From contig NZ_JAKOIW010000014.1 in assembly GCF_022206305.1 (NCBI RefSeq), positions 62,001 to 126,000 of the forward strand: DNA of 64,000 bases, written 5' to 3'. Shown piece after piece: positions 36,990 through 46,179 of the stretch; the first letter of the stretch is position 1; each line of letters begins with the position of its first letter. Made by a program: the position numbers and the translations under genes. This stretch comes from Gordonia sp. 'Campus' (GTDB taxonomy: Bacteria > Actinomycetota > Actinomycetes > Mycobacteriales > Mycobacteriaceae). A model generated the notes under the pieces. That model made no database searches. It had not been told where the DNA came from and saw only the letters and a list, made by a program, of their open reading frames with translations.

Positions 36990-38600
36990 ATGCCTGATCA
37001 TTCGATCGCCAACGTGAACCTGCTCGCTCCCACGGCGCCGGCGGGCGGATGTTCCGCACGCGGTGCGGGCGCGCTCAACACGGCTCCGCTGGACGAACCC
37101 GAGAACGAGCCCCGCGAGGAATGCGGCGTCTTCGGCGTCTGGGCGCCCGGTGAGGACGTCGCCAAGCTGAGCTACTACGGCCTCTACGCGCTGCAGCATC
37201 GTGGCCAGGAAGCCGCGGGCATCGCCGTCGGAGACGGCAGCCAGGTGGTCGTCTTCAAGGATCTCGGCCTGGTCAGCCAGGTCTTCGACGAGCAGACCCT
37301 GGGCGCGATGAGCGGACACGTGGCCATCGGCCACTGCCGGTACTCCACCACCGGTTCCACGACGTGGGAGAACTCGCAGCCGATCTTCCGCACCACTGAC
37401 GCCGGGACCGGCGTCGCGCTGGGCCACAACGGCAACCTGGTCAACACCGCCGAACTCTCCGCCCGCGCCCGTGCCGAGGGCATCAAGAGCTCGGCCGCGA
37501 CGTCGGACTCCGACGTCGTCGGCGCACTGCTGGCCCACGGCGCGGCCGACAGTTCGATCGAGCAGGCCGCGATGGAGCTGCTGCCCACCCTGCGCGGCGC
37601 GTTCTGCCTCACCTTCATGGACGAGCACACCCTGTACGCGGCGCGCGACCCGCACGGCGTGCGCCCGCTGTCGCTGGGTCGACTCGACCGCGGCTGGGTC
37701 GTCGCGTCGGAGACCGCCGCGCTCGACATCGTCGGTGCGTCGTTCGTCCGCGACATCGAGCCGGGTGAGCTGCTGGCCATCGACGCCGACGGCGTGCGGA
37801 GCTCGCGCTTCGCCGAGCCGACCCCCAGCGGCTGCGTCTTCGAATACGTCTATCTCGCCCGGCCCGACTCGGTGATCCACGGGCGTTCGGTCCATTCCAC
37901 GCGCGTCGAGATCGGTCGCCGCCTGGCCAAGGAACATCCCGCCGAGGGCGACCTGGTCATCCCGGTACCCGAGTCCGGTGTGCCGGCCGCGGTCGGGTTC
38001 GCCCAGGAATCCGGGATTCCGTACGGGCAGGGCCTGATGAAGAACGCCTACGTCGGACGCACCTTCATCCAGCCGTCGCAGACCATCCGTCAGCTCGGCA
38101 TCCGCCTCAAGCTCAACCCCTTGCGCGAGGTCATCCGCGGCAAGAAGCTCGTGGTCGTCGACGACTCGATCGTGCGTGGGAACACCCAGCGCGCCCTCAT
38201 CCGCATGCTGCGGGAAGCCGGTGCGGCCGAGGTACACGTGCGGATCGCTTCGAGCCCCGTCCGGTGGCCTTGCTTCTACGGCATCGACTTCGCATCCCCG
38301 GCGGAACTGATCGCCAACGGCATGGAGTCCGAGGCCGGGATGGTCGAGGGGGTGCGGCAGGCGATCGGTGCGGACTCGCTCGGCTACATCAGCATCGACG
38401 AGATGATCAACTCGACCGGTCAGCAGGCGTCGTCGCTGTGTGCGGCGTGTTTCGACGGCAAGTACCCGATCGAGCTGCCCAAGGAGACCTCGATGGGCAA
38501 GGCGGTCCTCGAGCAGATGCTCGCGAGCGCCGCAGGCGACCGCACGGTGGACCCGCTGACGGCGCAGAACGACAACGTCAGCGCCGTGATGCGGCCCTGA
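36990..38600 (+). CDS. purF: Amidophosphoribosyltransferase PurF
   Basis: A 536-residue glutamine-PRPP amidotransferase, first committed step of purine synthesis. The catalytic Ntn cysteine is Cys45 in REECGVFGVWAPG, so 44 residues are a propeptide removed on maturation. GHCRYSTTGSTTWENSQP and HNGNLVN line the glutamine site. The PRPP motif is VVVDDSIVRGNT. Cysteines in SGCVFEYVY, WPCFYG and SSLCAACFDGKY match the 4Fe-4S cluster-bearing Bacillus-type enzyme. purM follows 93 bases downstream, as in mycobacteria. Confidence 0.96.
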   Translation: MPDHSIANVNLLAPTAPAGGCSARGAGALNTAPLDEPENEPREECGVFGVWAPGEDVAKLSYYGLYALQHRGQEAAGIAVGDGSQVVVFKDLGLVSQVFDEQTLGAMSGHVAIGHCRYSTTGSTTWENSQPIFRTTDAGTGVALGHNGNLVNTAELSARARAEGIKSSAATSDSDVVGALLAHGAADSSIEQAAMELLPTLRGAFCLTFMDEHTLYAARDPHGVRPLSLGRLDRGWVVASETAALDIVGASFVRDIEPGELLAIDADGVRSSRFAEPTPSGCVFEYVYLARPDSVIHGRSVHSTRVEIGRRLAKEHPAEGDLVIPVPESGVPAAVGFAQESGIPYGQGLMKNAYVGRTFIQPSQTIRQLGIRLKLNPLREVIRGKKLVVVDDSIVRGNTQRALIRMLREAGAAEVHVRIASSPVRWPCFYGIDFASPAELIANGMESEAGMVEGVRQAIGADSLGYISIDEMINSTGQQASSLCAACFDGKYPIELPKETSMGKAVLEQMLASAAGDRTVDPLTAQNDNVSAVMRP

Positions 38601-38693
38601 CATCGCGCCGTCGGCCCTCCGGTAGCGTGTGATCCGTCGGCGAACACGCCGCCGAGATATTTCGACGAGATTCTTCGAACAGGGAGTGCTGCG

Positions 38694-39830
38694 GTGATGA
38701 CGGAGCGGGATGCTGCTGCCGACGAGACGGCGGGCGCCGCATCGACGTCGGCGCCGGTGGGCGGGCCGCCGGCCTCCTACGCGGCGGCTGGTGTCGACAT
38801 CGACGCCGGTGAGCGCGCGGTGGAGCTCATCGCGCCCCACGCCAAGCGCGCATCACGTCCGGAGGTGCTCGGCGGGATCGGCGGGTTCTCGGGTCTGTTC
38901 GCGCTGAAGGGCAACTACCGCGAGCCGGTTCTCGCCGCTGCCAGCGACGGTGTCGGCACCAAACTGGCCGTCGCGCAGGCGATCGACAAGCACGACACCG
39001 TCGGCCGGGACCTGGTCGCCATGTGCGTCGACGACCTGGTGGTCTGCGGCGCCGAGCCGCTGTTCCTGCAGGACTACATCGCGGTCGGCAAGGTCGTCCC
39101 GGAAACCGTGGCGCAGATCGTCGCCGGCATCGCCGACGGCTGTGTCGAGGCCGGATGCGCCCTGCTCGGCGGCGAGACGGCCGAGCATCCCGGCTTGATG
39201 CAGGACAACCACTACGACCTGTCCGCGACAGCGGTCGGGGTCGTCGAGGCCGACAACGTGCTGACCCCGGATCGGGTCCGTGCCGGTGACGTCGTGATCG
39301 GCATGGGATCGTCGGGCCTGCACTCCAACGGGTACTCCCTGGCGCGCAAGGTGCTGCTCGAGTGGGGCCACATGGACCTCTTCGGCCACGTGGAGGAATT
39401 CGGGCGCAGCCTCGGCGAGGAACTGCTCGAACCGACCCGCATCTACGCACGGGATTGCCTGGCGTTGATCGCCGAAGCCGATGTCCGCACGTTTGCGCAC
39501 ATCACCGGCGGCGGCCTGGCGGAGAACCTGGCGCGGGTGATCCCGCAGGGACTCGTCGCCGAGCTCGAACGCAACACCTGGACACCGGCGCCGATCTTCG
39601 CGCTGATCGCCCAGCGCGGCCGGGTCGAGCAGGTCGAGATGGAGCGAACCTTCAACATGGGTGTCGGCATGGTCGCCGTCGTCGCCCCCGAGGACACCGA
39701 TCGGGCCCAGGCCGTCCTGACCGCCCGCCATGTCGACAACTGGGTGCTCGGGACCGTCAAGCGGGCCAATGATCCGAAGGCGGACACCCTTTCGCGAGTG
39801 ACCCTGGTGGGCGAGCACCCCCGCTTCTAG
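38694..39830 (+). CDS. purM: Phosphoribosylaminoimidazole synthetase PurM
   Basis: A 378-residue AIR synthetase, converting FGAM to AIR with ATP. Conserved elements are SYAAAGVDIDAGERAVELI near the N-terminus, LAAASDGVGTKLAVA, GGETAEHPG, the glycine-rich MGSSGLHSNGYSLARKV, and FAHITGGGLAENLARV. The start is a GTG with AGGGAG seven bases upstream; an ATG one codon later is equivalent. An Ala/Ser-rich N-terminal extension of ~25 residues precedes the conserved domain. A 23-bp perfect hairpin 134 bases downstream probably terminates transcription. Confidence 0.95.
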   Translation: MMTERDAAADETAGAASTSAPVGGPPASYAAAGVDIDAGERAVELIAPHAKRASRPEVLGGIGGFSGLFALKGNYREPVLAAASDGVGTKLAVAQAIDKHDTVGRDLVAMCVDDLVVCGAEPLFLQDYIAVGKVVPETVAQIVAGIADGCVEAGCALLGGETAEHPGLMQDNHYDLSATAVGVVEADNVLTPDRVRAGDVVIGMGSSGLHSNGYSLARKVLLEWGHMDLFGHVEEFGRSLGEELLEPTRIYARDCLALIAEADVRTFAHITGGGLAENLARVIPQGLVAELERNTWTPAPIFALIAQRGRVEQVEMERTFNMGVGMVAVVAPEDTDRAQAVLTARHVDNWVLGTVKRANDPKADTLSRVTLVGEHPRF

Positions 39831-39963
39831 GGCATCGCGCAGCGCTCGACGCATCGCGGACGGAGCGAATCTTTTTCTGCCCCAACAGGAGTCGATCCGG
39901 AGGGTCTCCGGGTCGGTCCTGAGTCGGGTGTACCCCGGTCTTTCTCACAATCCGACTCTCCAG

Positions 39964-40013
39964 ACAGACACCGACGCTCGCCGATGAGTCCATCGGCGAG
40001 CGTCGGTGTCTGT
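39964..40013. terminator. Perfect 23-bp hairpin downstream of purM
   Basis: Arms 39964-39986 and 39991-40013 are fully complementary with a four-base loop. The stem is GC-rich and lacks a T-run, as is common for actinobacterial terminators. It lies between convergent purM (+) and the DUF3073 gene (-), so it may stop both transcripts. Confidence 0.8.
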
Positions 40014-40204
40014 GATGATGTGATCACCCCGCGTACGGCAGCGTTGTGCACAAGGAGAACTGCGCGCAGCGACGCTGCGCACAGGAAATGTGCACGAAAA
40101 AAACTGCGTACGAAAAGATTGGCCCGCGTCACCGCGGGTCCGCTCATACGGAGAATTCGAGAGTGATCCCGGGCGTCGAGATCAACGCCCGTGGAGTGTG
40201 CGCG
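40014..40204. other. Structured non-coding gap between purM hairpin and DUF3073 gene
   Basis: This ~190-base stretch has no gene that I can support. It is less GC-rich than its surroundings and contains short internal repeats: GTGCAC twice flanking a smaller hairpin (GCGCAGC-GAC-GCTGCGC), and an A-rich tract near 40098-40105. The arrangement could form a nested stem-loop. A short forward reading frame from 40046 that runs across the DUF3073 gene looks like antisense coding. Nothing ties it to a known RNA family. Confidence 0.4.
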
Positions 40205-40384
40205 TCAAGCGCGTCGCCACTCCTCTTCGTCCACCCAGTCGTCCACCGGATCCGGTCGGTCAACGACCGGATCGCCCTGCCCGGAGAGCTCGCGCTGCAA
40301 GCTTTCCAAATCGGTGTTCGGAGTGGAGTACTTCAGCTGACGTGCAACCTTCGTCTGCTTTGCCTTTGCCCGGCCGCGGCCCAT
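40205..40384 (-). CDS. DUF3073 protein (Rv0810-like)
   Basis: A 59-residue protein, MGRGRAKAKQTKVARQLKYS at its basic N-terminus and an acidic C-terminus ending VDEEEWRRA. This is the conserved actinobacterial DUF3073 family (about 60 residues). The highly basic start suggests nucleic-acid or ribosome association, but the function is unknown. It holds the place of Rv0810c, downstream of purM on the opposite strand. The ATG at 40384 defines the family-typical length. Confidence 0.9.
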   Translation of the reverse strand: MGRGRAKAKQTKVARQLKYSTPNTDLESLQRELSGQGDPVVDRPDPVDDWVDEEEWRRA

Positions 40385-40478
40385 ATGGGACCCCCTCGCA
40401 CAATGACGGGGCGGCCAAACACTTGGCGGCCCCGTTCTCTTGAAGTAATTCTGTCGTGGGGACCAGTCTAGCGCGCCT

Positions 40479-41156
40479 CTAGGATTTGTGTTGTCCACCC
40501 TGGGTTGCCGCGCCGAGGCGTCTTTCCGCCTTGGTCACGACCTTGCGCGCCTCCCGCCGGACCTTGGTGGGCAGATCGTCGCGGTCGAGCAGCGACCGGA
40601 TGGCGTCGACGTCGCCGCCCACGAGCAGATCGCGAGACCGCACGCCGTGGTCGGGACGGTCGATGACCGTGACACGATCGCCCGCTCCGACGCTGCCGTG
40701 CCGGACAACGCGCAGGTAGGTACCGAAATCGGCCTGGTCCATGAACCGCTTCATCCATCGCGGCTCACCTGCCCACACCGCGAAGGTCTTGCAGGGGACC
40801 CGGGGGATGGTGACTTCGAGGACCAGGCCGTCGGAGCCGACCTCCCATCGCTCGCCCACGAATGCGTCGCTGACCGCGATCCCGTCGATACGTAGGTTCT
40901 CGCCGAACCATCCGTAAGGAAGCTCACGTCCGAGCTCGTCCGCCCACCGGCGCGCCTCGGGATCGGCGTAGGCGTAGACGGCCTGATCGACGCCGCCATG
41001 GTGTCTCTTGTTGCCGACATGGTCGTCGACGAGCCCCATGTCGTCGACACGGAGTCGCCCAGGCCGGGGTCGTTTGTCGATGGCCGACCGGCCGATGCCC
41101 TCGAGGATCACGTCGTCGCCGGCCGCGCAGACGGCCAGCACCTCACCGGAGTCCAC
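40479..41156 (-). CDS. MOSC-domain protein
   Basis: A 225-residue MOSC-domain protein of the YiiM-like type. Signature segments are KRHHGGVDQAVYAYADPEA near residue 52, the FGENLRIDGI strand, and the conserved-cysteine loop PRVPCKTFAVWAG (candidate sulfur-carrying cysteine, about residue 121). MOSC domains handle sulfur or molybdenum cofactor and some YiiM-type members reduce N-hydroxylated compounds. The GTG start is three bases after the YgfZ-like gene stop, so the two are one operon. The exact substrate is unknown. Confidence 0.85.
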   Translation of the reverse strand: MDSGEVLAVCAAGDDVILEGIGRSAIDKRPRPGRLRVDDMGLVDDHVGNKRHHGGVDQAVYAYADPEARRWADELGRELPYGWFGENLRIDGIAVSDAFVGERWEVGSDGLVLEVTIPRVPCKTFAVWAGEPRWMKRFMDQADFGTYLRVVRHGSVGAGDRVTVIDRPDHGVRSRDLLVGGDVDAIRSLLDRDDLPTKVRREARKVVTKAERRLGAATQGGQHKS

Positions 41157-41159
41157 CCG

Positions 41160-42338
41160 TCAGGCCCTCCGGGTCGTCGAACCGCTGCGCAGACGTTCGA
41201 CAGCAGCACGTCCGGCCTGCACCCGGTCGTCCTCCCGGATCGAATCCGGGTCGATGCGGGCGCTCATCGCGGCGTCGGTGCCCACGGTCAACTCGACATC
41301 GGCGCCCACATTGCGCTTGACGAGGGCCAGCGCGATGGGCCCCCACTCGTAGTGGTCGACGACGGTGCCGACGCGGCCGACGGTCCGACCGCCCGCCGCC
41401 ACCGGGTCCCCGGTTGCCGGCCGCTCGTCGACGCTGCCGTCCAGGTGCAGCAGGACCAGCCGTCGTGGCGACTTGCCCAGGTTGTGAACTCGCGCGACGG
41501 TCTCCTGGCCGCGGTAACACCCCTTGTCGAGGTGGACCGCGCCGAGTTCGTCGGGTCCGCCGATCCAGTCCACCTCGTGGGGGATCGTCCGGTCGTCGGT
41601 GTCGACGCCGAGTCGGGGGCGCCGCGCCGCCACCCGCAGGGCGTCGTAGGCCCAACTGCCGGCCATCCGTGCACCGGCCTCGGTCAACGTGTCCCACCAC
41701 CGGGTGAGGACGTACTCCGGCACCACGAGGTCGACGACGGGTAGGTCGCGGTCCTCGCCGAGTGGGGGCATCCGGCGCCAGAAGCCGAGGGGCTCGTCCT
41801 CGTGATGGGATTCGGGGAGTCCGCCGGCCTGGTAGATGCGGGTGTCGGAACCGATCTCGAGGAGGTCGGCGATCGGGCCGTCGAGCGCACCCGGTCCGAC
41901 GAGTGTCAGGACCTTCATGTCCGGGCGCCCGGCCGGCTCGGCCTTGGCCCAGAAGACCATCCTGGTGAGGAAGGTCAGCAACGGCTCACCGCGGGAGCCC
42001 TCGGTGTCGATCCAGGTGATCCCGTCGATGTCGGTGAGCACGAAATGCTCCTCGACGCGACCGTTGACGTCGAGAGAGAGGTTCTCCGCGCTCGAGCGAT
42101 CGGGGAGATCGGTGACGTGCTGGCTGGAGATGGTGTGCAGCCAGCTCAGACGTTCGGCGCCCGGGATCTCGATGACCGCGCGATCCGAACGGTCGATGAT
42201 GATCGTCCCGCCGGAGGCGGCCCGTTGTTCACCGAGAGGGTCACCGTAGTGCCATGCGGTGTCGGGGGAGTGCTGGTCTCCGGGGCCGGGTACCGCCCCG
42301 CCGTCGGAATGCCTGGTCAGGATGGGTGAACGGCTCAC
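41160..42338 (-). CDS. ygfZ: Folate-binding YgfZ/GcvT-like protein (Rv0811-like)
   Basis: A 392-residue protein of the YgfZ family, related to the aminomethyltransferase GcvT. The signature DKGCYRGQETVAR (K-G-C-Y-x-G-Q-E, near residue 275) is intact. YgfZ proteins use folate in maintenance or repair of iron-sulphur cluster enzymes. It matches the position of Rv0811c. The GTG start gives an N-terminal extension of about 40 residues ahead of the conserved fold, which could be shorter in reality. The MOSC gene follows on the same strand and the aminodeoxychorismate lyase-like gene diverges upstream. Confidence 0.9.
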   Translation of the reverse strand: MSRSPILTRHSDGGAVPGPGDQHSPDTAWHYGDPLGEQRAASGGTIIIDRSDRAVIEIPGAERLSWLHTISSQHVTDLPDRSSAENLSLDVNGRVEEHFVLTDIDGITWIDTEGSRGEPLLTFLTRMVFWAKAEPAGRPDMKVLTLVGPGALDGPIADLLEIGSDTRIYQAGGLPESHHEDEPLGFWRRMPPLGEDRDLPVVDLVVPEYVLTRWWDTLTEAGARMAGSWAYDALRVAARRPRLGVDTDDRTIPHEVDWIGGPDELGAVHLDKGCYRGQETVARVHNLGKSPRRLVLLHLDGSVDERPATGDPVAAGGRTVGRVGTVVDHYEWGPIALALVKRNVGADVELTVGTDAAMSARIDPDSIREDDRVQAGRAAVERLRSGSTTRRA

Positions 42339-42411
42339 GTGTCGATTCTACGGGTCTACTCGCGCCGGGGGTCGGCGCGCGGGTTGGCGAGCGCATGGCA
42401 GCCTTCTCTCC

Positions 42412-43278
42412 ATGGCGGATTCGATCCTTGTCTCCCTCGACGGCACCCAGCACGACGCCGACGCACCGTTCTTGCATGCCGACGACCTGGCTGCCGTCCG
42501 CGGCGACGGCGTCTTCGAGACCCTGCTCGTACGGTCGGGCCGGGCGCGATGCGTCCGGCTGCACCTGGAGCGCTTGGTTCGAAGCGCATCCGCGATGGAA
42601 CTCCCCGCGCCCGATCTCGACGAGTGGCGTGCCATGGTCGACACCGCGGTGAAGGCCTGGACCGAGGCGCACGGGACGACCCGCGAGGCGTTGCTGAGGC
42701 TGGTCTACACCCGGGGACGTGAGCACGGCTCCGCGCCGACCGCCTATGCCACGGTCGACGCCGTACCCGATCGGGTCGCGTCCGCGCGCGCGGACGGCGT
42801 CCGGGTCGTGACGCTGGAGCGGGGTTTCTCGATCGACCTGGCGGCGACGGCGCCCTGGCAGTTGCTCGGGGCCAAGACCCTCAGCTATGCGACCAACATG
42901 GCGGCGCTGCGGCACGCGGCGTCGGAGGGTTACGACGACGTCATCTTCGTCAGCAGTGAGGGCGCCGTCCTGGAAGGGCCGAGGTCCACGGTCGTGGCGA
43001 TCTTCGGCGACACTCTCGTCACTCCTCCCGTCGAGATCGGGATCCTCGAATCGACCACCGCGCGTGCGGTGTTCGATCTCGCGACACAGGAGGGTCACAA
43101 GACCGAGACCGGTGTGTTGCGGCCCGAGGATCTCGTCGCCGCCGATTCGGTGTGGCTGCTCAGCAGCGTCACGCTCGCCGCCCGGGTCACGCATCTCAAT
43201 CGGTACGCGATGCCGGTACCGGCCGACGCGGGTGCGTTCACCGCGCTGGTGGACCGCGCGATCGCCGTCGACGACTAG
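42412..43278 (+). CDS. pabC: Aminodeoxychorismate lyase-like, PLP fold-IV enzyme (Rv0812-like)
   Basis: A 288-residue branched-chain-aminotransferase-fold PLP enzyme. The expected PLP lysine is in LLGAKTLSYATNMAALRHA (about residue 147). RGDGVFETLLV and the glutamate segment VSSEGAVLEGPRSTV are typical of 4-amino-4-deoxychorismate lyase and D-amino acid transaminases. Position next to ygfZ-like and purF/purM genes corresponds to Rv0812. The likely role is 4-aminobenzoate formation for folate, but a D-amino acid aminotransferase activity is an alternative. The ATG at 42412 is chosen because the upstream extension is antisense to the ygfZ-like gene. Confidence 0.85.
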   Translation: MADSILVSLDGTQHDADAPFLHADDLAAVRGDGVFETLLVRSGRARCVRLHLERLVRSASAMELPAPDLDEWRAMVDTAVKAWTEAHGTTREALLRLVYTRGREHGSAPTAYATVDAVPDRVASARADGVRVVTLERGFSIDLAATAPWQLLGAKTLSYATNMAALRHAASEGYDDVIFVSSEGAVLEGPRSTVVAIFGDTLVTPPVEIGILESTTARAVFDLATQEGHKTETGVLRPEDLVAADSVWLLSSVTLAARVTHLNRYAMPVPADAGAFTALVDRAIAVDD

Positions 43279-43418
43279 TCCGGGTCCACTCGAATCGCCC
43301 CCCGGGGGGCTGCCGCACACGGCGCTCCCGATGAGAGCAAGGACACCTCCTTCGAGGGATCTCGGGGACCTTTGGCGCTTGTCCACGCCCGGTGACCAGG
43401 CGTAACGTCGCGCTCATG

Positions 43419-43441
43419 TCCTACTACTTTTCGTAGTAGGA
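43419..43441. promoter_or_regulatory. Inverted repeat upstream of cydA (possible operator)
   Basis: A nine-base inverted repeat with arms TCCTACTAC and GTAGTAGGA separated by TTTTC lies 59 bases upstream of the cydA start. The half-site TACTAC/GTAGTA resembles operators of BlaI/MecI-family repressors. Its location in the only promoter-sized gap before cydABDC makes it a candidate control site for cytochrome bd expression. The binding protein is inferred, not shown. Confidence 0.55.
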
Positions 43442-43500
43442 ACCCCGGCAGGATTCCCTGTCCTCGCAGCCCGAGGACCGGCACGTCGATTCGAGGCGAT

Positions 43501-45084
43501 ATGGACGCACTGGACGTCTCCCGATGGCAATTCGGGATCACGACCGTCTACCACTTCATCCTGGTGCCGCTGACCATCGGTCTCGCGCCGATGATCGCGG
43601 TCATGCAGACGGTGTGGCATGTCACCGGCAACGAACAGTGGCTGCGTGCGACCAAGTTCTTCGGCAAGCTCTTCCTCATCAACTTCGCGCTCGGCGTCGC
43701 CACCGGCATCGTGCAGGAGTTCCAGTTCGGCATGAACTGGAGCGAGTACAGCCGATTCGTCGCCGACGTGTTCGGCGCACCGCTAGCTCTCGAGGGTCTC
43801 GTCGCGTTCTTCCTGGAGTCGACCTTCATCGGCTTGTGGATCTTCGGCTGGGACCGTTTACCGCGCCGCGTCCACCTGGCGTGTATCTGGTTGGCCGCGA
43901 TCGGCGTCAACGCCTCGGCGTACTTCATCATCGCTGCGAACTCGTGGATGCAGCACCCGGTCGGAGTCGTGTGGGACGACGAGCGTGGTCGACCCGCGAT
44001 GAACGACTTCGTCGCGGTGCTCACCAACAACACGACCCTCGCGGCCTTCCCGCATGTGATCGCCGGTGCGTTCCTCACCGCGGGCACCTTCGTCGCGGCG
44101 ATCGGCATCTGGTGGATGGCGCGGAACTCGTGGCGGGCAAAGAAGATCCGCGAGGCCGCCGAGACCGGTGACGTCGGTGAGATCCCGGCCAGCACCTCGC
44201 CGAGTCACGTCGATGCGACAGCCGAAGACCTCGAGAAGGACGCCCGGGACCTCTGGCGTCCCATCACGAGGTTCGCGCTGTGGGTGACCATCGTCTCCGG
44301 CGTCGCACTGTTCATCACCGGGGATCTCCAGGCGCAGATCATGTTCAAACAGCAGCCGATGAAGATGGCGTCCGCCGAGTCGCTCTGCGAGACCGAGACG
44401 GGCCCGGGCTTCTCGGTCCTGTCCATCGGGCGCCAGAACAACTGCGAGAACATCGAACACGTCATCGAGATCCCGAAGATGCTGTCGTTCCTCGCGAATC
44501 ACGACTTCGATTCGACGCTGCAGGGTGTCGAGGAACTGCAGGAGCAGTACACCCGGGCCTTCGCCGGGCAGCCGAACGTGCCGGCGAACCAGAACTTCGC
44601 ACCCAACCTCTTCGTGACCTACTGGGGCTTCCGGGCGATGATCACCTGGGCGCTCGGCTCGGTCGTGGTGGCGCTGGGCGGATTGTGGTTCACGCGCCGA
44701 AAGCGGGTGGTCGAATCCAGACGCTTCGGCTTCATCGCCCTGCTGATGATCCCGACGCCGTTCCTGGCCAACAGTTCCGGCTGGATCTTCACCGAGATGG
44801 GACGCCAGCCGTGGGTCGTGGCGCCCAACTGGGAGGACGACCTCGACCCGCTCCGGATCAGCATGCTGGTGCAGAACGGCGTCTCCAACCATTCGGCGAG
44901 CACCGTGCTGGTCACCCTGATCGGGTTCACGCTGCTCTACGGCGCACTCGGCGTCGTGTGGTTCATGTTGCAGCGGCGCTACGTCATCGAGGGCCCGGCC
45001 GCGCACGATTCGCGACCACCGGGTCACATCGACGACGACGAATCCGAATCCGATGAGCCCAAACAGCTCTCGTTCGCGTACTAG
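43501..45084 (+). CDS. cydA: Cytochrome bd oxidase subunit I CydA
   Basis: A 527-residue multi-pass membrane protein, the haem-bearing subunit of the quinol oxidase with high oxygen affinity. His18 (TTVYHFILVPLTIG) matches the b595 haem ligand. A second conserved histidine lies in AAFPHVIAGAFLTAG, and the GRQPWVVAPN motif (about residue 437) identifies CydA. The periplasmic quinol-binding Q-loop is of the short type. The ATG has a GAGG ribosome binding site nearby. First gene of cydABDC, preceded by an inverted repeat. Confidence 0.96.
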   Translation: MDALDVSRWQFGITTVYHFILVPLTIGLAPMIAVMQTVWHVTGNEQWLRATKFFGKLFLINFALGVATGIVQEFQFGMNWSEYSRFVADVFGAPLALEGLVAFFLESTFIGLWIFGWDRLPRRVHLACIWLAAIGVNASAYFIIAANSWMQHPVGVVWDDERGRPAMNDFVAVLTNNTTLAAFPHVIAGAFLTAGTFVAAIGIWWMARNSWRAKKIREAAETGDVGEIPASTSPSHVDATAEDLEKDARDLWRPITRFALWVTIVSGVALFITGDLQAQIMFKQQPMKMASAESLCETETGPGFSVLSIGRQNNCENIEHVIEIPKMLSFLANHDFDSTLQGVEELQEQYTRAFAGQPNVPANQNFAPNLFVTYWGFRAMITWALGSVVVALGGLWFTRRKRVVESRRFGFIALLMIPTPFLANSSGWIFTEMGRQPWVVAPNWEDDLDPLRISMLVQNGVSNHSASTVLVTLIGFTLLYGALGVVWFMLQRRYVIEGPAAHDSRPPGHIDDDESESDEPKQLSFAY

Positions 45085-45096
45085 AGGAGCGTGATC

Positions 45097-46179
45097 ATGA
45101 GTCTCGAAGAAATCTGGTTCCTGGTCATCGCGTTCCTGTTCGTCGGGTATTTCGTGCTGGAGGGTTTCGATTTCGGAGTCGGCATGCTGATGCCGATCCT
45201 CGGATCGAGTCACACCGGTGGCGACGACAAGGTGGCCGCCGGCGATCCGGAGGCCGATCCCGACAAACGGCGCCGCGCGCTCCTCAACACCATCGGCCCG
45301 GTCTGGGACGGCAACGAGGTCTGGCTCATCACCGCGGGTGCGGCGCTGTTCGCCGCCTTCGGTGGTTGGTACGCAACCATGTTCAGTGCGTTCTACCTAC
45401 CCCTGTTCCTGATCCTCATCGGTCTCATCGTGCGGGTGTGTGCGATCGAGTGGCGGGGCAAGATCAACAATCCCCGCTGGCGCATGTGGTGCGACATCGG
45501 AATCGGGTTGGGGTCGTGGATCCCGGCGATCCTGTGGGGTGTGGCGTTCGCCAACGTCGTGCGCGGGTTGCCGATCGACGCCGACGCCCAGTACACCGGT
45601 GGGTTCTTCAACCTCCTCAACCCGTACGCGCTCCTCGGCGGTGCGACCACCCTGCTCGCCTTCCTCACCCACGGCGCGGTGTTCATCTCGCTGAAGACCT
45701 CCGGTGTGTTGCAGGAGGATTCCGCTCGCTACGCCGCCCGGCTGGCTTGGCCGACACTGATCGTGGCCGCCGTGTTCCTGCTGTGGACCCAGTTCGCGTA
45801 TGGCAACTCGTGGACGTGGATTCCGGTGCTCATCGCCGCCGTCGCCGCGGTGGGCATGGTGATCGCCACCCAGATCCGCCGGGAGGGTTACGCTTTCGTG
45901 TTCACGTGCATCGCGATCGCGGGCACGGTCGCCGCGCTGTTCGCCGTGCTGTTCCCGAATGCGATCCCGTCCACCCTGAATCCGGAGTGGAACCTCACCA
46001 TCGAGAACACGGCGTCGAGCGACTACACACTCACGATCATGACGTGGGCGGCTGTGCTCATCACCCCGGTGGTGATGGGCTACCAGGCCTGGACCTACTG
46101 GGTGTTCCGCAAGCGGCTGTCGGTCGCGCACATCCCGGACCCGGCCGGACTCCCGTCGCTGCGAATCCCGAGCAAGTGA
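45097..46179 (+). CDS. cydB: Cytochrome bd oxidase subunit II CydB
   Basis: A 360-residue membrane protein with about nine membrane segments. The N-terminal FVGYFVLEGFDFGVGMLMP and TIGPVWDGNEVWLI motifs are diagnostic of CydB, the partner that stabilises the haem-bearing CydA. The ATG at 45097 is chosen over the GTG at 45091 because AGAGGAG then has ideal spacing. It lies 12 bases after cydA and overlaps cydD by four bases (GTGA). Together CydAB reduces oxygen with menaquinol without pumping protons. Confidence 0.95.
   Translation: MSLEEIWFLVIAFLFVGYFVLEGFDFGVGMLMPILGSSHTGGDDKVAAGDPEADPDKRRRALLNTIGPVWDGNEVWLITAGAALFAAFGGWYATMFSAFYLPLFLILIGLIVRVCAIEWRGKINNPRWRMWCDIGIGLGSWIPAILWGVAFANVVRGLPIDADAQYTGGFFNLLNPYALLGGATTLLAFLTHGAVFISLKTSGVLQEDSARYAARLAWPTLIVAAVFLLWTQFAYGNSWTWIPVLIAAVAAVGMVIATQIRREGYAFVFTCIAIAGTVAALFAVLFPNAIPSTLNPEWNLTIENTASSDYTLTIMTWAAVLITPVVMGYQAWTYWVFRKRLSVAHIPDPAGLPSLRIPSK

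Noticed and set aside
40046-40471. 142-residue plus-strand open frame across the DUF3073 gene
   Set aside because: It covers a well-conserved gene on the other strand and starts in a repeat-rich gap; no homology features are apparent.
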